Shown: positions 26,941-39,409 of the stretch, piece by piece
Numbering within the stretch: the stretch's first letter is position 1
Layout of the letters: each line of letters begins with the position of its first letter
DNA from: Rhytidiadelphus loreus
Taxonomy: Eukaryota > Streptophyta > Bryopsida > Hypnales > Hylocomiaceae
Length of the DNA: 64,000 nucleotides
Assembly (NCBI GenBank): GCA_947034895.1
Contig: OX344762.1
Coordinates: 48,525,087 to 48,589,086 of the forward strand
Direction: 5' to 3'
The notes under the pieces: generated by a model
What the model was told of the DNA's origin: nothing
Databases searched by the model: none
Seen by the model: the letters and a program-made list of their open reading frames with translations, nothing else
Program-made: the position numbers and the translations under genes

Positions 26941-27810
26941 TACTTGTTGTAAGTAATGATTTTTCTTTTCCACTCCACTTATAGTGCAAGGACCAAAAGC
27001 AACTTATGAAGATGTATGCGAAGTTGGGAAAGACAAGTTCTTTATACAAATTGGATGGTAGGAGGTAAAACAACCCATGTGGGATATGTAAATGGTTAGG
27101 ATTAGTAGGGGCTCAACTGCTCGTAGTTAGGTTCTACTTTTTGAAACCAATATCTTACATTTATATTTATTTTTTTATGCATGCATTACTAGTGATGTGG
27201 TACAATTTCAAATGATGACAAATGAGAATGTACAATTCAACCCTAGTTTCAGGTATTTAAAATTTTTGTGCCATGTATTCCAAACAACCTAGTATCGAGC
27301 CTAGTATAGAGAGGAATAAACAACATTATAGAGAAGCATCAAAGTGATTAAACATGTTCATGATGCTAAAACTATGAAAAATACCAACATTAGCAATATA
27401 ACATGAATAGTATGAAAAATTGACATTCTAAAAACACTATAGATTCACATAAAAATATGACCTTAAATATAGAAAAAGACTATATTTCATCTATACATAT
27501 CCATTTTCAATAGTTTTGAATTGAGGATAAAAAAAATAAAAGAGTGTTCATAAAACACTAACATATAAAAGATAATTCCAAACATTTACAAGCATTTGTA
27601 CAAGTAGTTTAAGCAATATAGAGCTTAGGGTGTCAAAACATGGAGAAGATTTGAGAGAAGATTTCACACAACTATTGTAGATCAGTAGCTCAATAAATAG
27701 TGACACCTCCAAATCAAACTACACCTTGATGTCGTGTGTATAGTTATTGTAGATCAGTAGCTCAACTAAAACAACTCCAAATCATGCTATCCCTTTGATG
27801 TTGCCCGTTC
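26941..27810. other. No gene seen
   Basis: AT-rich. The phrase TTGTAGATCAGTAGCTCAA occurs twice at about 27676 and 27739, a small local duplication. No frame. Confidence 0.4.
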
Positions 27811-30800
27811 TGAGCGCTTATTTATCCACCCTTGGTAAATCGGCGAACACAACCAGGTTCTAATTCTATGGTAGTTTCCTACTCTAATGGGTGTCTAAGC
27901 GTCAATCCATTGTGCCTTCCAAGCAATGGATCTTTTTTGCTAACTCTCTAATCGTGACTCTCTAATCATGGTTCTAATTGACTCTTATGTTGACTATCTT
28001 GCTATGTTATGTTTTGTGTTTCCTATTTCTAAAGTTTACTCTATGGTCCTAAGGTAGATGATCATCTCATGCCATTTCTAAAAACCTAAGACTCGTTCAA
28101 ATTGGACTCTCTAATCACCCGCTATGGGTGGATGAAGGATTGGCCGCTTGGCCATCAAACTTCATCCATGGTTTTCTATAGGCTCCTCATTCCGTCTGGG
28201 GGCGAAATTTGACCTACGGACCTTACTCTATTGGGTTTAACTAAATCCTAAGTGTCAACTTGTTTGGATGAAATTCCCACGGTTTCATCCGTTGGGGGCT
28301 TAAAACTTCATCCACCGATATCTCGGTCGTCCTAACTCCGTTTCCTACGTGTCTTATGTTTTTGGAAACCTCTAGGGGTCTACTCTAAGCCTAATCACTC
28401 AAATCTGACCTGACCTTGGACTTAGTGCGATCTAGCTCTCGGCCACATACGGCCTTGGCCCTACCCGGTCGGAACGTGGTGGTGGTGGGGTAGTTAGTAG
28501 TTTACCCCGGCGTGGGCATCCATACCCAAGCTTGTCGAGCTCCCTTCTTCCTCCATGGTGAGTGGTGAAGGTGCGCCCTTCCTCCCCCCAAGTTAGCGAG
28601 TGTCGGCCGCTATCTTTGTGACCGAAAGATGAGCCTTCTTCCTTGAAGGGAATTCTTTTACTTTTCTTTCTCCTTCTCCTCAATCCACGTGTCCCATCAA
28701 GAAGGGTGGTTGAGGGTGTCCTTCACTTCCGTAGAAAGTCAAATTGTCGGTTAATTACCACTTACACCCGGGAGAAAATACCATGCACGTAAGATTACCC
28801 TAATGGTGGAGGGGATTCTTCCCTTATCTCCGCCGAGGCCCTTCCCTCCTATCTAACTCCTCCTTCTCTATCCTTCCTTCATTTGGAGGTGAGTGCCTTG
28901 AGGTGGTGGTGGAGGCGTTTGATGTTGAGTTGGTGCTTGTTGGAGGCGTTTAGATAGCTTCGTAATGCCTTGTTTTGGTTAGCCCCTTTGTACCTTCTAG
29001 GCTAGGACTCCGGGTTTCTTTTACGCGCCCTTGTCTTCTCTCTTTCTCCTCCCTACTTCCCCCTTTTACTAGTTGACTTCCCCCCTTAGCTTGGTTTAGC
29101 TAATCCTCTTTTTGTAACCCTAGACCTTCTCGAACTAGACTAGATAGACCCTCCCCACTGGACGAACCCTGTTCCTCGTTGAACTGACCCCTTCCCTGAA
29201 TTAGACAGACTCTCCCCGAATTGGCAGACCCTGTTCCCCGTGAACTGATCCCTCTCCCGAGCTAGACAAACCCTCCCCGTTGAACTGACCCCTTCACCGA
29301 ACTTAAATAGACTCTCCCCGAACTGGCAGACCCTGTTCTTGTGAACTGGACAGACCCTCTCCGCTGGTGGACCCCGTTCCCGTAAACTGACCCTTTTCCC
29401 GCGAGCTGACTAGACAGATCCTCCCTGCCGGACTGAGGCCCTTCCCTGTAGAATTGACCCCCTCCCTGAACTGGATAGACAGATCCCTTCTCGAATTGGC
29501 AGACCCCGTTCCCCATGAACTAACCCTTTCCCACGAGCTGACTAGAGAGACCCTCCCCGCTGGACTGAGGCCCCTCCCCTCACTCGACAGACCCTCCCGC
29601 TGGACAGACCCCTCCCTGACTGGACTGAGGCCCTTTCCCTGTTAGCCTGACCCCTTCCCAAATTGGATGATCCTCTTTTCTCTCCTTCTAAATTCTAACT
29701 TGGCAAGTTCTCTAAAAAACAACAAAAACAACAAACCAATACAAGGTTTCCTTTTACTTGTAACCGGCCTATTTTGGGTACTAAACTTTGGTCAATTCCC
29801 AAAATGTTTTGGGAACTAAACTTTGGAACTAACCTACGGGGGGTGCAAAGCTTCGCCGTCAATTTGGTTTTAATACCAAATTTAGGACTATTTGCTTCCC
29901 CATGGGTTCAAAGCTTTGCCGTCTGGTGACTCTTTTAACACACAATTTAGGACTAGGACTAGACCCAGAAAGGTGGAGTTTGGTTACCCCAAGGGCACTA
30001 CTCCACTCTTTTCCAACAACTGACAAGGGACTCGATTCAACGAAATGCAAGAACTTGGGTTAGTACGAAATGCAAGGGAACACGGGGTTAGTGGATGGTA
30101 AGATGGTATAATCACTAAGCCAGAGACTAGAGGACCCCCCAAAGCGGCATCGCCAAGGTACCGTGAGGGGTTGCTCCAAGGTTAGTACAATGTACACTGG
30201 AGATGATCAAGGACTCTACGATAAGGTTTCAATGATTCTACAAGAAAAGTTGCAAGGACAAGACAAGGGAGGACCCCCATGACTTCAAACACAAAAAAAA
30301 TGTAACAACAAGAGGAGCGAGAGTGCTCAAAAAACACCGTAGGGAGTTTTGGCAAGTGCCAAAACATAAAGAGAGGTCGGACCTACGGACCCAAGACAAG
30401 TGTTGGGGGTCTTTTGGGAGGGAGAAGGGCCCTCTTTTATAGGTTTCCAAGGGCCCACTCCCCCCCTTGACTAGTAATCTCATCCATCCGTCTTTGAGAT
30501 TTTCACCTAATTTTGGGTTTTACGCTGGTCCTAACTTCTAACTTTTGGAGTTTAACTTGGAATTGCAAATGGATTGCGCCAATGGCTTCAGAAGGCCATT
30601 TTTAGCCTAAGAGATCCCCAACCCCCTATTTCTATCGCAAAACCCCATCGGAAACTAGCGCCAACTAGAGCCAATTAAAAGGGTAAAAACCTAACTTTGG
30701 GGGTTTACCTCTTTTGGCCGGGGTAACTAGCTAGGGTTGTTGGGGAGGCTCTATGGAGTAAGAAAAGACTCCTTGATGTCTTCGTTCCGACTTCGTACGC

Positions 30801-31690
30801 TCCCGGGACGCCGGTCAACCTCGCAAAGATCTTGCCGTAATTATTAATTGGGGGAATGTTGTCAATTTTGGCCGCCTCCCGCTATTGGAACATCATGAAA
30901 TTTGTCGGGGCGCGTTATTAACATAAAAGATACTAGTCTAATTTTTAGTGAGATTTTACCGCAGCCTAGGAATTTTATATGAATTTCCCGTCGTGGCTTT
31001 TGGCGGTTGACTGCTCGGAAAATGATCCTTTGGAGATAAAAAAAAACCGAGACTTTTTGGGGAACCTCTCATGGAATCCCCTAAGCCATGTGCCAAGTCT
31101 TGGGCTATTCTGGCACACAGTCAGTGGCGAGGCGAAGACTGACTTTGTTTAAATCACTGGCAGTTAGGGAATCTTTCCTACGTGAGGGAATCTTGGCAAA
31201 TGGATTTCGTTGTGGATACCCCGACATGTTCTAGATCCAAGAACACTATCCGGCGGCCGTGGATTCCTCCATATGGCCTGTCTTGGGCAAGTAACACCTG
31301 CAAGCTAACAATTAGTGATTCCTAACATTTCGTTGATGGAATGGGGAAACTAGAACTTATCTTTGAAGATTTATGTGGGGGTCTCCCTAACTCTCCTAAG
31401 ACCAATTTTAGCCTATCGCGGTCACATGCACTGGATTTGGACTATTTTGGATAAGTTCCCGTTAGCCCTATTGTCTCCCACTATTTACAGGTTCTAACCT
31501 ATATACAAGTGGGGTTTGTAGGAAATCTATGGATAAAAGGCTATTTATGACCAAATGCTATACTGGTACGTAGCATACCTATTTTGGTTTTACACTCTTT
31601 TTTGGGCTTTTCGTAGTACTTTAGGTCTTAATTTGTAATAAACTAAAAAAAAGAAAACTATGAGTCCCAAGTGACGAATTTGGGGCTCAC
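27811..31690 (+). mobile_element. Large TG-ended repeat, copy A (~3.9 kb, solo LTR or LARD-like)
   Basis: This copy begins TGAGCGCTTATTTATCCACC and ends with AATAAA (31637-31642), an A-run and GACGAATTTGGGGCTCAC. Both ends and most of the interior match copy B at 55986-61964, with long runs of near identity such as GGAATTGCAAATGGATTGCG. Copy B shows TG...CA ends and a 5-bp duplication, which defines these as LTR-retrotransposon-type sequences. Copy A has no detectable duplication and lacks about 2 kb present in B. No gag or pol frame is seen, so a solo LTR of a giant-LTR family or a gutted element are both possible. The AATAAA near the right end fits an LTR polyadenylation signal. Confidence 0.65.
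29130..29660 (+). repeat. GC-rich degenerate minisatellite inside copy A
   Basis: Variants of GACAGACCCTCCCCG, GAACTGACCCCTTCCC and GCTGGACTGAGGCCC alternate for about 530 bp. The matching position in copy B holds a different GC-rich repeat (59640-59850), so this part evolves fast. Confidence 0.75.
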
Positions 31691-32290
31691 CCCTGTACAA
31701 CTATAATGTTGGCTAACTTGCAGCAATCCATCTCCTCTCCGAGATAAACCACCTATAAAGCTTCATTAAGCTACCATGATCTTTGTTCCCAAGTGAAGTG
31801 ATCATCTATAATCTGCACCATGGTAATTATAACAACACAACCAAGACATGCATACAACAAACTAGCTACATGCCAATTCATCACAATTTTTCATCTAATT
31901 CTATCAATATTATAAATGCTCAATACATTTTACTCTACACTAATTAGCAATGGGAACTCTAAAACTCCAAATTGAAATTTTTATTATTTATATATGATAA
32001 CTTACATTAAAATCCTAGCCTAACACAATTTTATGTCAAAAACTACACACTTATTCTAGATACAATATTCTATAATATAAACTTACCCTAAAATCTGAAC
32101 TTCAATTATTAAGTATGAAAAAACAATTCAAAACCTAATAAATGAATAAAATAGTACAAATGATTTTGCCAACTTTTAATCTACTTTATGCTTCAAGTGT
32201 AATTCTTTCATCCAATCTCAATAACCTTAATTAACAATAATGTTATACAATAACCTTAAAGTTGCAAAATGAGAATGCCCTTTACAAAAT
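31691..32290. other. No gene seen
   Basis: AT-rich sequence between copy A and the next pseudogene. No frame or repeat recognised. Confidence 0.4.
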
Positions 32291-33777
32291 TTATTTTCTT
32301 GTAGCTACAAACTCATTAAGAAAAGTAGCATCCTCTAATGAATTTTTTTTTGAATTTGCATTATATGTTAAAGTCACAATTGCAATTATGGAATCAACAT
32401 CTATCCATTTGTGGTCTGAATGGTCATACTTAAATTTGCAATGTCCAACGGCTTTGCTAAACCAATTAAGTAGTACCATAGCAGAGGGTGAAGAAATACC
32501 TTTTTTACTAGTTCGAATAGGTCAGTTCATGAGGGCAATAGGTTGTCTAGACAAGCCCTACTTCGTCCCAACTCGTCTTCTTATTTTTTGAACCCACCCA
32601 ACCCACCAAGTTCTTTCATCTACACCCTCAAGTATACTAGAAGGTGCTCCATTTTGTGCACCTTGCCCCCTTTTCCTTTTCAAAGTAGACTTTACTGTAG
32701 AAGACTTTGTTAAGGTACTTCTTTGTAAAAAAATATACCACAGTTAGAACCAAGTCCTAATAAGCATGTATTAGTAGATCCAGTAGCTAAAATGTAGTCT
32801 TCACTATTATTAAAATAAATTGAATTACGCACCCTTGTTACCTATCTTTGAAAAGAAAAGGATTTCCATTCAATTGTGACACTAAGGTAGATTTATAAAT
32901 TTGACATCCTCTAAATTCAACTATAGGTACAATCTAATTTGGGATAACCATACTAGACACTTGCAATTCTTGGGAATCTAGCATTTCATTGAAAACATCA
33001 CGAGTTTCTTCTTCAAGTAATGCCAAAGAATCAAGACCATCATCTACAAATTTATCTTCTACAACATCTTCAAGAAGAGAATGAAAGTTAGAATTCTCAC
33101 CATTTTTTTTCAGAATCTACCATAGGTGGCACTTGCAAGGCTTCTCAAAGTACCTCTAAATCACCATCTTCACCAGCAATGTTTATTGTCAGTTTTTTCA
33201 AACTTCCATGGAGAATGCATTAGATGGGATCTAGGGGGGCTGGAAGGCTGTTTCAGGCCCGTTCCCCCGGGCCCCATTGAACGCGGATGTCAGATTTTTT
33301 TTCAAATAAATAAATAAATATATATAAAGTTCTTAAAATGAAAAACAAAGTTTTTTTTAAAAGGACGTGGCAGTCGTTCTACCAAGTCAGTAGAGCTTGC
33401 GAACGGCCTATTTTGGCTAGTTTTGGCCAAATTCGGAGGGTTCTCCACTTGGGAACTCACAACCCTTTCTGATAGGGAAAACCCATCTAATGAAACCAGT
33501 CTTTTTTTTTTGCTACACTTGAAGGGACCATGTTCAGAATTTGCAAGAGTTTTTGAGCTTCTTTAAAGCCTTTTTGCAATGCTTGGATGACTTGTTCATC
33601 TTCACAAATCAGACTATAGTCTCCCAAGTCACAAGGAGTTTCACCATCCTCTAAAGAGTGCAATTTCACCCACACATCCTCCATCTTGTTGTGCACACGT
33701 CCAAACTTTCATCCATTGTTGCCATACTCAATATCTTCCAATCGATTCAAGGTATTTGCAAACCCCACCAGGGTTGC
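32291..33777 (-). pseudogene. Decayed mobile-element protein, family not recognised
   Basis: Coherent minus-strand protein segments follow one another with interruptions. The first (33480-33777) has NTLNRLEDIEYGNNG, a stop, then MEDVWVKLHSLEDGETP. The second (about 32930-33200) has KKLTINIAGEDGDLEVL, a stop, then FHSLLEDVVEDKFVDDGLDS. Next (32720-32900) come GCQIYKSTLVSQLNGNP and NTCLLGLGSNCGIFFYKEV, then DERTWWVGWVQKIRRRVGTK, a TAG, and RQPIALMN followed by TGA. The last piece is LNWFSKAVGHCKFKYDHSDH and ends at 32291. Several stops look like single transitions (TGG to TAG, CGA to TGA). A GC-rich insertion at about 33226-33480 separates the first two pieces. Length and repeat context suggest a transposon-encoded protein. 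I cannot name the family. Confidence 0.5.
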
Positions 33778-34106
33778 TAGCATGTGAACCTGTGAGCATG
33801 AACCTGTGAGCTTGTGAGCCTCCCTTTTTTTTTTGGAGAGAAAAGTGTGAGGAGCCTATGACCGTGGATTGATGGAATTTTGATAATCCAAAAAAGTGAG
33901 CTCATTTATTCAAATTTACTTCTTTTTGCTAAGCGACTTCTTTTTCAATAAGTAAGAGTGGTCCATTTTCAATGAAATGACGTCATTAAAAATTGCAAAA
34001 GAAAATAAATGACACTCCATATGTAGCCATAAAACACACAAAATCCAATCATAATGGAAATCCATACATAGTAGTTCGACATATGAGACATATGTATCTC
34101 ATTAGT
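33778..34106. other. Spacer between two minus-strand pseudogenes
   Basis: Contains a short repeat of GAACCTGTGAGC at about 33786-33815 and otherwise nothing recognisable. Confidence 0.4.
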
Positions 34107-34511
34107 CTAAGCTGCGGTGGACTCAGTCGTTGAATCTTCATTGGTAGAAGATTCTGAAGTCTCTCTACCCTCAGATGCTGATCCATCTATGAATTGTAAC
34201 ACATTCAGAGCATATGTATCTTTACGGCGTTTTGGTTTATGACAACCAAAATCCGCGAAGGCTAATGCCATGTGCTCTGCATAGGGTGGAAGATGAAAAG
34301 TCTTTTCCAAACTGTAGAAAAGACTTTGTTTGTTCAGCATCATATCTGATGACGTCAATCCTCGATGGTTGCAAATGGATATGACAGAATGTTAGATTTG
34401 TAAAACACAAAGATTTCGAGAAAATTTAATACTTATAGAAAATGCAAACTTACTTACTGAATTTTCCCCTTCGAGCAAATTTGCGAGGCACCACGGGCAT
34501 TTCATCCGAAT
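34107..34511 (-). other. 3' end of the disrupted gene beyond the hAT insertion
   Basis: The residual 54 bp of exon 10 encode DSDEMPVVPRKFARRGKF in the frame set by the part at 41868-42023. The final exon (34107-34360) includes SLFYSLEKTFHLPPYAEHM, ADFGCHKPKRRKDTYALNVL and an acidic serine/threonine-rich tail, ending in TAG. Finding the matching 3' end on the far side of a 7.3-kb element is the main proof that the insertion broke one gene. Confidence 0.75.
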
Positions 34512-34692
34512 CATGTGAGCAGGGTTGTCTACCCGGACAACTCGACAACTCGACAAACTCGACGTCGAAGACGTCTAGTAGAGGGTCCCGTCCGTCTAAT
34601 AGAGTCAACTTTACCCTTTGACTTTTTCAGAATTTACCCCCCATTTACCTAGGCTTACTTGGCTGCCATGTGGCAGCCACGTCACAAATTTA

Positions 34693-34762
34693 GGGCGACT
34701 TCGGGTGGGGGCGACTACGGGTAGAGGGCGACCGCGGGTAGGGGCGACTGCGGGTAGGGGCA
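34693..34762 (-). repeat. Left subterminal repeat block of the hAT element
   Basis: Four copies of GGGCGACTACGGGTAG-like units run in series, about 170 bp from the left end. On the minus strand they read CTACCCG..GTCGCCC, the same words as the right block and the central array. Subterminal repeats of this kind usually bind hAT transposase. Confidence 0.75.
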
Positions 34763-35106
34763 AATTCTGCACTACAGTTCAAAACTGCCACTTTTGCTGC
34801 ATTCATCCAAAAAAATAGATTTATTTATTTATTTTTAGAATCTAACCGTAAGATCTTGTACTTCACTTGTCTAAGATCACGTGGTAAAAATTTCATGAAG
34901 TTTGACCCTATAGATTGGAAGATATTAACAATCAAAGTTGGAAAAAAAAATTCTGAACTGTGACCTGCAATTTCAGTTGACTTTGACTGTCATTTGTGGA
35001 AATTTTTTGCACTACACACTTTGAATTAAAAGACACATACGTTGAATAAATAAGTTGAAAGTCTAGGGAAAAATATTCACTAATAAAAGCACTTGATTTG
35101 CATTCT

Positions 35107-35646
35107 TTAATCCCTAAAGGACCATCGTCCCTTTGGTTGACAAATTGGATTTTGGGCATGTACCTACAGTCTCATTTTTTGTCATAATTTTTTGAAACTT
35201 TTTTTAAAGATAGAAAAACTAATTATCTTTGTGGAAATATAATGTTTTCTCAAGTGGTGCCTAGGAACAAAAGTTGTGCCCAAATAAGTTCAAAACAAAG
35301 GCAACAAAAAAACATTCAAAAATTTTAATTTTTTTTCCTCATATATTATATTTTTTTCTCAACGGAAAGCTTTGATTCATTTCATTTGGATAAGTGGTGT
35401 GAAAATTATAGACAATCTTGTTTTTCTAGCAATCTAAGAATCTTCTTCAAAAAATAACTTGCAAGATTCATTTCTGAAATTTATTCCAAACATTTTTATA
35501 CTAATTATGTATAGATCCTATAGTCACTTAGTTAGACGATTAGATGTGCAAAAGAAACAATTTCCAAATTTTTTACTCTTTGCAATAGAAATGGCAATTT
35601 TGAATGTTTTTTGGCAAGAAAAAGGCCTTGGTCCTTTAGGGGTTAA
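35107..35646. mobile_element. TTAA-bounded inverted-repeat element, copy 4, nested in the hAT element
   Basis: TTAA then TCCCTAAAGGACCA on the left; TTGGTCCTTTAGGGG then TTAA on the right. Pairing is good over about 14 bp. It is 540 bp and noncoding, and it was carried within the hAT element. Confidence 0.6.
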
Positions 35647-36511
35647 AATTTTTTAAAGTAGAAGTAGGTCCAAGATTGAAAAAAAAATTAAATTGTTAAG
35701 AGTTCTAAGATGGAATTGAAATGCAATTATTCCAATGATGAGATTGTTCTAGTGAGCAAATTTAACCTTGTCAAATAAATTTTTAGAAAAATTGTGAAAA
35801 TTGCATTAAAAAATGAACCCTCTAAGTTTTGTTTTGAAGAAAATGCTAAGTTTGTCCAAAAAACAAGATTGTTCATAACTTTTGCATTACTAGTCCAATT
35901 ACAATGAATCAAAGCTTCACATGTAGACAAAAATATAATATTTGAGGTGTCCACTAACCTCCATTTTTAGCTTTAGGGTGGCATAACTTTTTCTTTCAAA
36001 AACTAATTGAAAAAATGCTATATTCCTACAAAGATGATATATTCTTCTATCTTCAAAGAAAGTTTCAAAAAAATCACAATGAGAATTGAGACTCTAAGCA
36101 TTATGTGAACCGAGATGAGAATTCCTTAAGAACTCTTGGTCTTCTATGGGTTAAAATTCAACTTCATTTTTGTAAAATTTCTCACACAATAGTTTAGAAG
36201 CAAATAAACTATAATTAATTGTTTGACAAAAATTACAAAATATTTGCACAAGAGAATTGAAATTTGAAATTCTATACAATAACTTTTGCACTTTGCATTT
36301 AGAATATTCAATTCATTTTTTTAAATGTCACATCGTATAAAAGTCGTTAATATATTTACATTGCTCTTCAAAAGTTAAATGCATGCAATGTGACCTACGT
36401 TTCTATTTATACTAATCTGGTAATATCATGTCCTATTACAAAAATATTAGTGTGGAAAACAACTTTAAGGGGCATCATCAACCATGGTTTATCAATGAGC
36501 AAGTTTGCCAC

Positions 36512-36787
36512 CTATCCACATATTAATTGCTTCTTTAGATTAGGCTCAATAAGGTCACCTAACTTCCTTACAAAGTATCTCACTATCAATGTATTTTCAA
36601 ATACTTCATTGTCATATTTTTCCATATCATTCATATTCATTAAGTGGCCAATTTTTCTAATAGAATACAAGATGGATTTCATCGTATATTTATGATTTTC
36701 TTGCATGATCTCTATGGTCCTCTCTGAATGTTGCAGCCCATATACATACGTTAGAGCCACCCGCCAACAATTCTTTATATCCTCCAA
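36512..36787 (-). other. Unidentified coding fragment inside the hAT element
   Basis: An open minus-strand stretch includes NCWRVALTYVYGLQHSERTI, SIRKIGHLMNMNDMEKYDNE and FVRKLGDLIEPNLKKQLICG. After one TAG it continues VANLLIDKPWLMMPLKVVFH and stays open to about 36400. Composition is protein-like rather than simple repeat. It does not look like hAT transposase. It may be a fragment of a captured or nested gene. Confidence 0.35.
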
Positions 36788-37420
36788 CTTCTTTTCCTTA
36801 ATAGGTTAATATCTGTAATGAATCTTAGGAGACTAAAAAATAATAGCAAGGCACTTAACAGTAATCCATATAGTTAGTCAATATGTCCTTTTAGTGATAA
36901 TCACTCATTCTTGAAGGACATCAAACGTTTCAATTGAACAACCAAATTGATTATTTGCAATGAACAATTACAAGAAAGAACTTGCAAATCATAATAACAA
37001 TTTTTGAATTAAAATTAGGGAAAATTTTAAAAACCAAGGGAAATTTAAAAAGACCCCACCTTATAAAGACCCTAGGAATCAAGAAGAAATTCTATAAACA
37101 TTCCCAATGGAGTTCCTAAAAATTAGGTCATATATGTATTAACAAATCCAATGTAATGAAAGAAATCGAGGGGAAATAAACAATAAATGATTTTTACTAA
37201 TTTCAAAAATATATATTTTGAAATTGATAAAAAATATCAAGGGTCTAAGAAAAAAAAATTATTAAGAAACTTTCGAAATCAAAAAGAAAAAGAAAAAAGA
37301 TATTTAAAATCTCTTATTTATGCAGGAAATTGTAAGAAAAGGACATCCTCAAAGCAATGGCTCCCACCCCCATCCACAGTTGCACAATAAAAGAGGTCCC
37401 TTTCACCCGTATTCATCTCC

Positions 37421-38960
37421 AATTAAGAAGTCGCCCAAGACCCGAAGTCGCCCCTAGAAGCCTCCCAAAGGCCCAAATTTGCCAATTTTGGGCCTTTGGG
37501 AGGCCAATTCTTCCCATCTCCACCCGAAGTCGCCCCCTACCCGAGGTCGCCCTACCCGAGGTCGCCCTCACCCGCGTTCTCCTCCCAAAGAAGTCGCCCT
37601 CACCCGAAGTCGCCCCTAAAAGCCTCCCAAAGGCCCAAATTTGCCAATTTTGGGCCTTTGGGAGGCCAATTCTTCCCATCTCCACCCGAAGTCGCCCACT
37701 ACCCGAGGTCGCCTTCACCCACGTTCTCCTTCCAAAGAGGTCGCCCTCACCCGAAGTTGCCCCTAGAAGCCTCCCAAAGGCCCAAATTTGCCAATTTTGG
37801 GCCTTTGGGAGGCCAATTCTTCCCATCTCCACCCGAAGTCGCCCCCTACCCGAGGTCGCCCTCACCCGCGTACTCCTCCCAAAGAAGTCGCCCTCACCCG
37901 AAGTCGCCCCTAGAAGCCTCCCAAAGGCCCAAATTTGCCAATTTTGGGCCTTTGGGAGGTCAATTCTTCCCATCTCCACCCGAAGTCGCCCCCTACCCGA
38001 GGTCGCCTTCACCCGCGTTCTCCTTCCAAAGAGGTCGCCCTCACCCGAAGTCGCCCCTAGAAGCCTCCCAAAGGCCCAAATTTGCCAATTTTGGGCCTTT
38101 GGGAGGTCAATTCTTCCCATCTCCACCCGAAGTCGCCCCCTATCCGAGGTCGCCCTCACCCGCGTACTCCTCCCAAAGAGGTCGCCCTCACCCGAAGTCG
38201 CTCCTAGAAGCCTCCCAAAGGCCCAAATTTGCCAATTTTGGGCCTTTGGGAGGCCAATTCTTCCCATCTCCACCCGAAGTTGCCCCCTACCCGAGGTCGC
38301 CCTACCCGAGGTCGCCTTCACCCGCGTTCTCCTTCCAAAGAGGTCGCCCTCACCCGAAGTCGCCCCTAGAAGCCTCCCAAAGGCCCAAATTTGCCAATTT
38401 TGGGCCTTTGGGAGGCCAATTCTTCCCATCTCCACCCGAAGTCGCCCCCTACCCGAGGTCGCCCTACCCGAGGTCGCCTTCACCCGCGTTCTCCTTCCAA
38501 AGAGGTCGCCCTCACCCGAAGTCGCCCCTAGAAGCCTCCCAAAGGCCCAAATTTGCCAATTTTGGGCCTTTGGGAGGCCAATTCTTCCCATCTCCACCCG
38601 AAGTCGCCCCCTATCCGAGGTCGCCCTCACCCGCATTCTCCTCCCAAAGAGGTCGCCCTCACCCGAAGTCGCCCCTAGAAGCCTCCCAAAGGCCCAAATT
38701 TGCCAATTTTGGGCCTTTGGGAGGCCAATTCTTCCCATCTCCACCCGAAGTCGCCCCCTACCCGAGGTCGCCCTCACCCGCGTTTTCCTTCCAAAGAGGT
38801 CGCCCTCACCCGAAGTCGCTCCTAGAAGCCTCCCAAAGGCCCAAATTTCCAATTTGGGGGCAAAGGGAGGCCAATCTTTTCCGCCGCCACCCATAGTCGC
38901 CCCCCACCCGAGGTCGCCCTAACCCGCGTTCTCCTCCAAGAGAGGTCGCCGAAGACTCAA
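37421..38960 (+). repeat. Ten-unit GC-rich tandem array with internal hairpins
   Basis: Unit anchors (CCTCCCAAAGGCCCAAA) lie at 37461, 37623, 37770, 37917, 38064, 38211, 38373, 38535, 38682 and 38829. Spacings are either 147 or 162 bp; the longer form has an extra 15-bp CCTACCCGAGGTCGC. Each unit holds a 17-bp perfect inverted repeat around a 9-base loop (CCTCCCAAAGGCCCAAA / TTTGGGCCTTTGGGAGG). It also holds several GTCGCCC/ACCCGAAGTCGCC words. Both spacings are multiples of three, so open frames of about 520, 493 and 466 codons cross the array on both strands. I treat these as by-products of the repeat. The tenth unit is diverged. Lies in the middle of the hAT element. Confidence 0.95.
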
Positions 38961-39409
38961 AGTCACTTGAAGAACGCATTCGATTGCTTTTTGTGGGTGT
39001 TGAAGGTAGAAATTGAAAGCTTCATTAGAATCAATTACTTTTGTTTTAGTTTGCTAGGTGTATTAGTGGACCTTCTTTGTTAGGTGAGCTAAATAAATGG
39101 ACCTTGATGAGATCAGATTTTGTAGCTTTAACACCTAATCTCATTTATTAGAAATGAAAGCTCTTCTAAAAATCTAGTTGCTTTGGATTCTCTATAGTAC
39201 AAGTTGAATTTGTCAATATTTTGTTTAATCTATGAATTCGCTCTAGTATATTAATTTTATGACAAGATGTCATCTTCCATTGAACACTAAATTTTTGCAA
39301 ACATGCAATTTTTTTAAATATATATCAATGGTTCATTATCATTTATTCGATTGTGATTACATGATATGAAATAAAATAAAATAAGAAAGATCATACATAT
39401 CTATCCATC

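Noticed and set aside
36512..36787. hAT transposase fragment
   Set aside because: No zinc finger, catalytic or dimerisation motif of hAT transposase; left as unidentified.
37357..38922. A 521-codon open frame with proline/arginine-rich repeats (and 493- and 466-codon frames overlapping it)
   Set aside because: Open in three frames on both strands because the tandem unit lengths are multiples of three. The repeat explains them; no start context or domain supports a protein.
37421..38960. CRISPR-like array
   Set aside because: Units are long and nearly identical throughout, with no unique spacers, in plant nuclear DNA.
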